From 67-14 sp035502775 (lineage in GTDB: Bacteria; Actinomycetota; Thermoleophilia; Solirubrobacterales; 70-9), in contig DATJUB010000013.1 in assembly GCA_035502775.1 (NCBI GenBank), positions 1-64,000 of the forward strand: 64,000 nt of DNA, read 5' to 3'. Positions within the stretch are counted from its first letter, which is position 1. Each line of letters starts with the position of its first letter. The notes under the pieces are model-generated. The model was not told the DNA's origin, did no database searches, and worked only from the letters and a program-made list of their open reading frames with translations. Shown one piece after another: positions 17,601 through 25,278 of the stretch. A program made the translations under genes and the position numbers.

Positions 17601-19586
17601 CTACTCGGGCGGCAGAGGACTCCAGTACGCCGAGTTCGGATTGAGGCTCTTCGCGGTGAGTGCCGAGAAGAAGGCCGGTTCCGTCAACCCGAGCCTGGTC
17701 TGGATATCGCTCCTCAGGATCCAGAAGGAATCGTTCTTGGGTGAGCGTTCGGTCGCCTCGATCGCGCTCGCCAGGGCCGCACCGCGGTCATCGACCTTCT
17801 CCTGGACCGCGGCCATCTGGGCGTAGGGTGCGCCGGCCCATGGGGTCGCCGACACCGCGCGCTGCGCCTGCTCGAGGGCCTGTTTCCCGTCTCCGTTCTC
17901 GAACGACTCCCGGCTGGCCGCGATGTTGCGGGTGGCTTCGTACTGGCGGGCGGCCGAGATCATCACCGCTCCGCAGAAGATCATCGTCGCCCCGATCGCC
18001 GCATAGCGGAGTGCCGGGTGCCGCTCTCGTCCGGCGGTGGCCGGGGCGGCCACCGCAGCGTAGATCGGACCGGCCAGCGCGGCCAGGCAGATCATCATCG
18101 GTCCATACAGCACGGGGATGTCCCCGGTCCAATCGATCGAGAAGCCGAAGGCCCCGACCACGAAGAGGCCGAGGAAAGCGGTCATCTCGGGGCGTCTCTC
18201 CGCGTCGCGTTCCTCCACGTTGAGGCTCCGGCCCAGTTCGCGGTATCTCCGGATCCCGGCGGTCAGTGCCGTGCCGACCGTTCCGAACATCAGGAGGATC
18301 CCGATCAGGCCGAGCTCGGAGAGGAACTGGAGCGGCAGCGAGTGCGGGTCGATCGTCTTCATCCAGAACGAACCGTCGGTCTTGAACCAGGCTTCGAAAC
18401 CTCCCGAGCCGATGCCCCGCAGCGGCTGGGACTGGAAGGCGTTGATCGCGCTCTCCCAGAGCTGCCAGCGACCGTTGCCGCTCTCGCTGAGCAGGTGGTT
18501 GGTGGCGAAGGTCGAGTCGTCGGAGGCCTCGATCCCGTTCCAGGGGACGCTGGTGAAGGCGCTGATGCGTTCCGCGGGATCCGACGCGATCACAAGGATC
18601 ACCCCGAGTACGGCCACCAGGCCGACCAGCCTCAGGCTCGTCCGGTGGTTGAGGTTCGTCGCCTCCAGCCACCGGATGACCGGGCCTCGCAGATACACCG
18701 TGAGCAGTGCGACCGCCACGGTCGCCACCAGCAGGATGAGTCCCTGAACCAGCGCGTCCGAGCCTTCGCCGGCATGGACGACCTCACTCAGGTTCGCCGC
18801 CAGGATGACCAGCGGGGCGGAGCCGATCAGTCCGATCAGCAGGGTTCCGGCGAGCCGGCGCCGCCTCGGGCCGAGCCCGATCACGACCGCGAGTCCGCAG
18901 ACCGTCGCGACCAGCGACCCACGGGAGGAGCACAGGTACATGACGACGGCGGCGAAGGGAATGGCCGCCGAGGCGGCGAGGCGCGCCCAGCGGGCGGCGG
19001 CATGTCCGCCGTGCCAGACACAGAGGACGAGCAGGCAGGCGGTGGCGATGCCGAGCGCGTTCCAGTATCCGATCGGCCAGGAGAGCCGGCCGCCGATGAT
19101 CGTGCCGAGCTGGCGGGTCAGATCGGCGTCATCCCCGATGCCGGGAAAGAAGCGGCTGATCGCGGCCAGGGCGACGATCGCGGCGAAACCGAGCGTGAGC
19201 CCCCAGATCCAAGAGGAGCCCTCACCCGGTTTCGAGAAGAGGACCACGACCGTGAAGATGCCCGAGGCGGTGGCGATCTGGAGCATGCGGATGAAAGCGA
19301 GTCCGGCGTCGTCGGACCAGGCGATCGCGAGGGCCGAGTAGGCGGTCAGCGCTGCCATCAGACCGAGTGTCACCAGGGCCATGGCGGACAGCTTCGTGCG
19401 CGGCAGGAATCCGAAGCCGAGTCCGGCCAGGATCACTCCCCAGGAGACAAACGCCAAGACGGAGACGGTATCGGTACCGTACCCGCCATAGTTCAATGCA
19501 AGGATCGTCATCGTGACCGCAACTGACGCGATGACCACGTGTTTCGTCTCGATACTCCCTAAGAGATCAGTAGCCCGCTCTTTCAA
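17601..19586 (-). CDS. O-antigen ligase/polymerase family membrane protein with TPR-like tail
   Basis: A 661-residue protein with about 12 hydrophobic segments in residues 18-545. It includes the O-antigen ligase (Wzy_C) signature around LSWPIGYWNALGIATACLL, CSSRGSLVATVCG and GNGRWQLWESAINAF...GIGSGGFEAWF, where a large extracellular loop would sit. The last 110 residues (after about 550) look like tetratricopeptide repeats (SFENGDGKQALEQAQRAV, ALASAIEATERSPKNDSFW). Such proteins polymerise or ligate polyprenyl-linked sugar repeat units. The TTG start faces the divergent TTG start of the next gene across only 39 bases. Confidence 0.9.
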   Translation of the reverse strand: MKERATDLLGSIETKHVVIASVAVTMTILALNYGGYGTDTVSVLAFVSWGVILAGLGFGFLPRTKLSAMALVTLGLMAALTAYSALAIAWSDDAGLAFIRMLQIATASGIFTVVVLFSKPGEGSSWIWGLTLGFAAIVALAAISRFFPGIGDDADLTRQLGTIIGGRLSWPIGYWNALGIATACLLVLCVWHGGHAAARWARLAASAAIPFAAVVMYLCSSRGSLVATVCGLAVVIGLGPRRRRLAGTLLIGLIGSAPLVILAANLSEVVHAGEGSDALVQGLILLVATVAVALLTVYLRGPVIRWLEATNLNHRTSLRLVGLVAVLGVILVIASDPAERISAFTSVPWNGIEASDDSTFATNHLLSESGNGRWQLWESAINAFQSQPLRGIGSGGFEAWFKTDGSFWMKTIDPHSLPLQFLSELGLIGILLMFGTVGTALTAGIRRYRELGRSLNVEERDAERRPEMTAFLGLFVVGAFGFSIDWTGDIPVLYGPMMICLAALAGPIYAAVAAPATAGRERHPALRYAAIGATMIFCGAVMISAARQYEATRNIAASRESFENGDGKQALEQAQRAVSATPWAGAPYAQMAAVQEKVDDRGAALASAIEATERSPKNDSFWILRSDIQTRLGLTEPAFFSALTAKSLNPNSAYWSPLPPE

Positions 19587-19625
19587 TGTGCGGTGGTCCC
19601 CAAATGAAGAGAGAACGAGTTTTTT

Positions 19626-21047
19626 TTGAAGAATTTCAAGCGTTGCCTGTTGGTCTTGCTTCTGCCTCTGGTCGCATTCGCGGCTTTCAGCCCGGCTGCC
19701 GGGGCCGAGAAGGCTCCCGCCGGAATCCAGTATCAGTATGACCCGGTTCCCAGGGCCAGCGATGACATCTCAGCAACCGCTTCCCCGAGTTCTACCAGTG
19801 AAGACGGCACTCCCAGTCGTTTCCCACTCCTCCTAGTCCTCGCGATCGTATTGATCGTGGCGATTTTCGGTGCGAAGGCCTATCGCGATCGCGCACGCAG
19901 GGGAACGGGTGGAGGCCGGCTGAGCAAGCCGGCGGTGCCGCTCGCCCTGATGGGCGCGATCATCGTCGGAGCGCTGGCCTTCGGAGCGGGCGGCACGACC
20001 GCCGCGCCGAGCCCCAAGGCGCCCAAGGGCTTCCTCGGCATCGCCCCCCAGGAGGGCATCACCTCGGTTGACACCGCGCGCATGGCCGCGGGCGGCATCC
20101 GTTCGATCCGTACGCCGATCTCGTGGGACATCGTGCAGCCGGACTCGGCCGACGATTTCGACTGGGGCCTCTACGACCAGTCATTCCGGGCCGGCGCCGA
20201 GGCGGGCATCCCGATCCTTCCGGTGCTCTACGCGACCCCTTCCTGGGTCGCCCGCAAGACGACCACCCTGCCCACTTCCGCCGGCCAGATCAGCGCCTGG
20301 CGCAAGTTCGTCGCGGCCGCCGTACAGCGCTACGGGGCCGGAGGCGAGTTCTGGAAGGAGCCCGAGCAGGCCGGTCTGAAGGAGACCCCGCCGAAGAGTT
20401 GGCAGCTTTGGAACGAGGTCAACTTCCATTACTTCGCGGCGCCGGTGTCGGCCAAGAACTACGGCCGCATGGTCAACGCCGCGTCTCCGGTCGTGAGGGC
20501 CAACGATCCTTCGGCCGACGTCATGCTCTCCGGTTTGTTCGGCCGGCCCAAGGGCAACGCGTCCAAGGCCGTGGATGCCCCCAAGTTCCTGAAGCAGCTC
20601 TCCGCATACGTGAAGCCGAAGACGATCGACTCGATCGCGCTCCACCCGTACTCGCCGAACACGGCGGCGCTGAAGGGGCTGATCGCCGACTTCCGTTCGT
20701 CCGCGAACAAGGCCGGGTATCGCTCGAAGCCGATCCACGTCACCGAGATCGGCTGGGGCTCGGGCAAGAAGACGAACACCTTCCTGCTGGGCAGTGAAGC
20801 CAAGCAGGCCGCGCAGCTCAAGTCGGCGCTCGGGTTCCTCGTCAAGTCGCGCAAGCAGTACAAGATCGCGAGCGCGTACTGGTACGCCTGGAAGGACACG
20901 GATCCGAAGGGTGTGAACTGCAGCTTCTGTTACACGATCGGCCTGTTCAAGTACACGGCGCCCGCCGCCGACGGAGGAGTGCGGCCGCTCAAGCCCAAGG
21001 CCGCCTGGAAGGCGTTTGTGGGCATTTCAGGCGGACAGGCCGGATGA
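19626..21047 (+). CDS. Membrane-anchored glycosidase-like protein (family A member 2)
   Basis: A 473-residue protein. The C-terminal 340 residues are the same GH-A-like domain as the product of 16504, with Glu264 in WQLWNEVN and Glu374 in VTEIGWGSG, and the C-terminal CSFCYTIGLF. The N-terminal 130 residues differ: a signal-like segment (residues 6-25), a polar serine/threonine-rich stretch, then two membrane segments (about 67-85 and 103-124). So this member should stay in the membrane while its relatives are exported. Start TTG 19626 follows a run of T; an SD-like GAAGAGAGA lies further upstream. Confidence 0.85.
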   Translation: MKNFKRCLLVLLLPLVAFAAFSPAAGAEKAPAGIQYQYDPVPRASDDISATASPSSTSEDGTPSRFPLLLVLAIVLIVAIFGAKAYRDRARRGTGGGRLSKPAVPLALMGAIIVGALAFGAGGTTAAPSPKAPKGFLGIAPQEGITSVDTARMAAGGIRSIRTPISWDIVQPDSADDFDWGLYDQSFRAGAEAGIPILPVLYATPSWVARKTTTLPTSAGQISAWRKFVAAAVQRYGAGGEFWKEPEQAGLKETPPKSWQLWNEVNFHYFAAPVSAKNYGRMVNAASPVVRANDPSADVMLSGLFGRPKGNASKAVDAPKFLKQLSAYVKPKTIDSIALHPYSPNTAALKGLIADFRSSANKAGYRSKPIHVTEIGWGSGKKTNTFLLGSEAKQAAQLKSALGFLVKSRKQYKIASAYWYAWKDTDPKGVNCSFCYTIGLFKYTAPAADGGVRPLKPKAAWKAFVGISGGQAG

Positions 21048-21071
21048 CCCGGATCCCGGAGCATCCCCGCC

Positions 21072-21851
21072 TTGTCCGCACCCGCTGAATCAGAAGCCGG
21101 CTCGGTTCCGAGCGGCACCGAACTGGCCCGGTGGCCGGAGCCCGAGCGGCGCCGGCCACCGAAATCCGACCGTCACTATCTGGCGCTGGGAGCGCTCGCG
21201 CGATCCCTGACCGCCGAGATCGAGCGGACGCTCGGCGGCCGCAGGGATCTGCGGGTTCTCGACATCGGATGCGGCAACAAGCCGTACCTGCCTTTTTTCG
21301 CCGATCGCGCGATCAGGTACTGGGGTGTCGACGCGGTCGACGGACCGGTCGTGGACGCGATCGGGGTTGCCGAAGAGCTGCCCTGCGAGGACGCCTCCTT
21401 CGACGTCATCGTCTGCACCCAGGTGCTCGAGCACGTCGACGACCCGGTCAAGGTCCTGGCCGAGATCAACCGCGTGCTGGCGCCGGGCGGAGTGGTCTTC
21501 CTCTCCACCCACGGAGTGTTCCTCTACCACCCGGATCCGCCGGACAGCGACCGTGACTACTGGCGCTGGACCCACTCGGGGCTGCTGAGGATCTTCCGGC
21601 AGTCCGGCGAGTACGCCGAGCTTCACCTCGAACCGCAGGGCAACGTCGTCGCCTGCCTCGGCTACATCGTCGCCCAGTTCGTCGACGAGCTCGGTCAGAA
21701 ACTGCCGGGCCGCCTGCCGGGATCGCTGATGCTGCGGATGGTCAACACCGTCTCCGAGTGGATCGACGCCCGGTTCCCACCCGGCGCCCGAGTACCCGCC
21801 GGGGGTTCTCTCAGCGCCAACTACCTGGTCACCGCCCGCAAGCCGGACTGA
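21072..21851 (+). CDS. SAM-dependent methyltransferase (class I, type 11)
   Basis: A 259-residue methyltransferase. The SAM-binding motif I is VLDIGCGNKPYLPFF (near residue 57), then the acidic WGVDAVD, and motif IV/V VIVCTQVLEHVDDP and INRVLAPGGVVFLSTHG. It may methylate a sugar or lipid intermediate in polysaccharide synthesis; the substrate is inferred only from neighbours. The start is TTG 21072 by reading frame length; later starts would still leave the core intact. Its end is directly next to the end of the flippase gene on the other strand. Confidence 0.88.
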   Translation: MSAPAESEAGSVPSGTELARWPEPERRRPPKSDRHYLALGALARSLTAEIERTLGGRRDLRVLDIGCGNKPYLPFFADRAIRYWGVDAVDGPVVDAIGVAEELPCEDASFDVIVCTQVLEHVDDPVKVLAEINRVLAPGGVVFLSTHGVFLYHPDPPDSDRDYWRWTHSGLLRIFRQSGEYAELHLEPQGNVVACLGYIVAQFVDELGQKLPGRLPGSLMLRMVNTVSEWIDARFPPGARVPAGGSLSANYLVTARKPD

Positions 21852-23324
21852 TCAGGCCGAGCTCGCTCCGCCGCCCCGCATGCCGGCGAGAGCCGCGCGC
21901 GGGTCGATGCCGCCCTTCAGCGCGAAGGTGACGCCGAGCTGAATCAGCGCGGCCAGGATTCCCGCCCCGATCGCGGCGGCGAGTGAATCCGTGGCGAGGA
22001 CGATCGGCACCCCGGCGGCCACTCCGACCAGGAGTCCGGCGACCGCCGGAAACATCTCTCGCAGCGCGCTGTAGCCGGTGTCCCGTCGGAGCAGAAAATC
22101 GAAGATCACGAGCTGGACGGCGACCGACGCGATCGTCGCGACCGATATCGAGAGGTACGAGAGCCATGGGGAGAGCGCGAGCGAAAGCAGGATCACCGAG
22201 GCCGTGGTCCCGACGCAGACCCATTTCACGGTGGGGGCCGGTGAGCTCAGGAAGAGGAACGGGATGACCGAGGTCGAGGCGATGCCGAGGGCGGTCGTGA
22301 TCGACTCGAGCCGGAGCAGCGGGATCCCGTCGCTCCACTGCGAACCGAAGATGTCGTCGGTCAGCGGCCCGGCCGCGACCAGCAGCGCCGCGATCAGCGG
22401 CATGCCGATCAGCAGCAGGCCGCGGAAGAGAGCGCTGTAGATCTCGGCCCGCTCGGCCGGTTCCGCCTTGGCCAGGGTCGGGAAGGTCGCCCTCGCGACC
22501 ATGGGGGCGAGATACGCGGGTATCGAGGTGATCGCCAGCGCCCACACGATCAGGCCCACATCATGTGCGGAGAAGAGGAGCCCGCCGAGGATCGGGTAGG
22601 CGGCATACGCCGCCTGATTGGCGATCCTCACCTGCCACCACTGCGACGAGAACCCCTGGAAGAGCGGCTCACCGCCACCGCGCCGCGGCCGCCAGCGCCA
22701 GCGTGAGACCACCAGGAGCGCCGGATATCCGACCAGCGCCGCGACCGCCGCGGCCAGGGGAATCGACCATTCCGAGGGATTCAGCACGGCGAGTACGATC
22801 GCGATCGAGATCAGGATCACCCGCTGGACCACCTCGATCGCGGAGATCTCCTTGAAGCGCATCTCCTTCTCCAGAAGCGCGGTCGGCAGGGCCTGAAGGG
22901 AGAACAGCAGCAGCGCGAGCACCAGCAGGCTGGTGGTGAGCATCGAGAAACCGAACGGGTTGCCGATCGCGGCGCCGGCCAGGAGCAGGACGCTCACGCA
23001 CAGCCAGAAGGTGAGCTGGAGCGCCAGGCCCCGGCTCATGTCCCGGTCCGATACCCGGTTCTTGATGATGTAGGCACCGAGGCCGAGGTCGCCCAGAGCG
23101 GCGCCCACCAGGATCACGATATTGACGTAGCCGTAGAGGGAGAACTCGGCGGGAGTGAGCAGCAGCGGCAGGGCGACGATGCCCCCGACCGTGATCACAC
23201 CGACCAGGATCTGGCGGACGCTGAGCAGGGCCGCTCCCCGAACCGCCTGGTTTTTCAGTTCGGCGCCGCCGTCCGAGACGACCGGAACCGGATCCGGAGG
23301 CGAATCGAGCGGTGAGTCGGTCAA
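21852..23324 (-). CDS. Polysaccharide flippase (Wzx-like, MOP superfamily)
   Basis: A 490-residue membrane protein with about 12-14 transmembrane segments. The N-terminal KNQAVRGAALLSVRQILVG and the pattern of paired hydrophobic helices fit the oligosaccharide flippase/RfbX group, which moves polyprenyl-linked repeat units across the membrane. The start codon is TTG and overlaps the stop of the upstream methyltransferase gene by four bases (TTGA), so the two are coupled. Confidence 0.9.
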   Translation of the reverse strand: MTDSPLDSPPDPVPVVSDGGAELKNQAVRGAALLSVRQILVGVITVGGIVALPLLLTPAEFSLYGYVNIVILVGAALGDLGLGAYIIKNRVSDRDMSRGLALQLTFWLCVSVLLLAGAAIGNPFGFSMLTTSLLVLALLLFSLQALPTALLEKEMRFKEISAIEVVQRVILISIAIVLAVLNPSEWSIPLAAAVAALVGYPALLVVSRWRWRPRRGGGEPLFQGFSSQWWQVRIANQAAYAAYPILGGLLFSAHDVGLIVWALAITSIPAYLAPMVARATFPTLAKAEPAERAEIYSALFRGLLLIGMPLIAALLVAAGPLTDDIFGSQWSDGIPLLRLESITTALGIASTSVIPFLFLSSPAPTVKWVCVGTTASVILLSLALSPWLSYLSISVATIASVAVQLVIFDFLLRRDTGYSALREMFPAVAGLLVGVAAGVPIVLATDSLAAAIGAGILAALIQLGVTFALKGGIDPRAALAGMRGGGASSA

Positions 23325-24037
23325 GCCGCGTCCCGGGCGGGCGTTCCCGTCTCTATCTCCACGAAGGCGCGGTTGGAATGAAATTCGCTGCGATCCGCCA
23401 GGGTCAGAGAACGTCGTGGATCGAGGCGGACCCTCGCGTACGCGATCGCGGTCCCGGGGCCGGGATGTGCCCGCAGCTCGGTGCTGCGCCTGAACGCGGC
23501 GTTCGCGCGGCGGTAGTCACCGTGAAATCTCAGCTCGAACGGATGACCCGAGGCGCCGGCCAGCTCCTCCAGCTCCGGCTCGCTGGGAAGACCGGTATCG
23601 AGATGCTCCTGCAGGAACCGGTGGCTTTCGCCCGCCGTGTCGCGATACCAGCCGGCCAGTTCGTCCTCGGCGGCGATGTGCTGCGGCGTGCCCAGGGGGC
23701 AGCACAGGATCACCTTGCGGCGGGCGACCCGGACGAGTTCCGAGAAGTGCCGGTGCCGCTCAGGGCCGGGAATGTGCTCGAGCACGTCGAGACTGACCGC
23801 CACCTCGAACGCGTCATCCTCGAAGGGCAGGCGATCGCCGTCGAAGTGGGCGTCGGCATCCTCACCGGCCATGTTGATCGTCGTGATCGCGGTCTTCGGC
23901 ATGAAGAGGCCGAGCTCCCCTCTGATGCCGCCCACGTCGAGCAGCGTGTCCGGTTCGCCGCTCAGCTCTGCGATCAGGGAATGCCGCTCGAAGGTGTCCG
24001 GCGGCATCAGGAGTTTTCGCGGGTATCTGCTGTTCAT
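23321..24037 (-). CDS. SAM-dependent methyltransferase
   Basis: A 238-residue methyltransferase. DTLLDVGGIRGELGLF resembles motif I, with Gly-Gly rather than the usual Gly-x-Gly, and VAVSLDVLEHIPGPERH is the class I acidic motif. The frame runs to 24058, but ATG 24037 (MNSRYPRKLL) is preferred. It is translationally coupled to the flippase gene and divergent from a glycosyltransferase gene. The methyl acceptor is unknown. Confidence 0.83.
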   Translation of the reverse strand: MNSRYPRKLLMPPDTFERHSLIAELSGEPDTLLDVGGIRGELGLFMPKTAITTINMAGEDADAHFDGDRLPFEDDAFEVAVSLDVLEHIPGPERHRHFSELVRVARRKVILCCPLGTPQHIAAEDELAGWYRDTAGESHRFLQEHLDTGLPSEPELEELAGASGHPFELRFHGDYRRANAAFRRSTELRAHPGPGTAIAYARVRLDPRRSLTLADRSEFHSNRAFVEIETGTPARDAA

Positions 24038-24111
24038 TGACGGCCGAGCATATGTCAATCAGCGGCCTCGCCGGGAGTGCGCAGGCCCGTCCCCATTGGG
24101 ATGATGTGTCC

Positions 24112-25278
24112 GTGAGCGCAAGATCAGAGGACCCGATCAAGGTACTCGTATACGCGGACAGCAGGATCTTCTCCGGGGCGGAATCGCTCCTCAGCGAAAT
24201 CGTCGCCGGGCTGGCCGGCGAGGGACGGTTCGAGCTCTCGCTCGCCGTGCCGCCGGAGAACACCGAACTGGCCGAATCGCTGGCCGCTGCCGCCGGTCCC
24301 GGCCCGCGGATCGACGTGCCGTCGCAGAAACTGCCGCTCGCCGCGTTCGACCTCTACGACCCCCGTCGTGTCAGGGCGGTAGGAAAGGTACTTTCCGGTG
24401 TTGGAGCGGATGTGATGCTGCTCAACCTTCCCAGCGCCGAGTACGGCTCGACGCCGCTGCTGGCCCGCGTCCGGCCGAGGATCCCGGTGGTCGGGCTGAT
24501 GCACATCAGCGGTCTGATGGGCGATCTGGACTTCCGGCTCGGCCGCCTGCGCGAGAAGCTCGCCCGCCGTGCGGTCTCCCGGCTCGACACGGTCTGTCTG
24601 CTCTCCGAGCAGGCGAAAAAGGAGTATCCGGGCCAGTGGGCGCCTCGCGGCACCTCACTGGAGGTGATTCGCATGCCGACTCCTCAGATCGAGGTCGTCG
24701 ACCGGGACGAGGCGAGGCGGTCGCTGGGCCTTCCCGCCGATCGCACAGTGATCGGCATGGCCGGTCGGATGACGATCAAGCAGAAGGGCCAGGACACCCT
24801 GATCGAGGCCGCGGCGGTTCTCTGTGCCGACCGCCCCGATCTCCATTTCGCGATCGCCGGTGACGGCCAGGACCGCGAACGGGTCGAGCGCCTGATCGGA
24901 GAGCGTGGTCTGCGCGACCGGTTCACGCTGCTCGGCCAGGTCTCCGACATGCCCGGCTTCCTTTCGGCGATCGACCTGATCGCGATCCCGTCACGGTTCG
25001 AGGGTCTGCCCCTGATCGCGTTGGAGGCACTCGCCGCCGGGGTTCCGGGGGTCGCCAGTTCGGTCGATGGAATCTGCGACGTCTGGCCCGCGGAATGGCG
25101 GGTCGAGGCGGGGGACGCGGCGGGACTCGCCGATCGCCTGGGGAGGCTGCTCGACGCCGGAGCCTCCACTCAGCAAGACTTGGTCGCATCAGGACGATCG
25201 ACGATGAAGCAACGAACCAGTTCGCGGGCCTCGGCAGGGGTGGCGGAATGTCTCGCGAGGACCGCAGGGCGTGACTGA
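24112..25278 (+). CDS. Glycosyltransferase family 4
   Basis: A 388-residue GT-B enzyme. The N-terminal domain has KVLVYADSRIFSGAESLLSE. The C-terminal domain has GRMTIKQKGQDTLIEAAAVL and the E-x7-E-like motif FEGLPLIALEALAAGVPGV. It adds a sugar to a growing lipid-linked chain in the cytoplasm. The start is uncertain: GTG 24112 gives MSARSEDPIKVLVYA, but ATG 24052 and TTG 24037 are open. It overlaps the next gene by 8 bases. Confidence 0.9.
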   Translation: MSARSEDPIKVLVYADSRIFSGAESLLSEIVAGLAGEGRFELSLAVPPENTELAESLAAAAGPGPRIDVPSQKLPLAAFDLYDPRRVRAVGKVLSGVGADVMLLNLPSAEYGSTPLLARVRPRIPVVGLMHISGLMGDLDFRLGRLREKLARRAVSRLDTVCLLSEQAKKEYPGQWAPRGTSLEVIRMPTPQIEVVDRDEARRSLGLPADRTVIGMAGRMTIKQKGQDTLIEAAAVLCADRPDLHFAIAGDGQDRERVERLIGERGLRDRFTLLGQVSDMPGFLSAIDLIAIPSRFEGLPLIALEALAAGVPGVASSVDGICDVWPAEWRVEAGDAAGLADRLGRLLDAGASTQQDLVASGRSTMKQRTSSRASAGVAECLARTAGRD

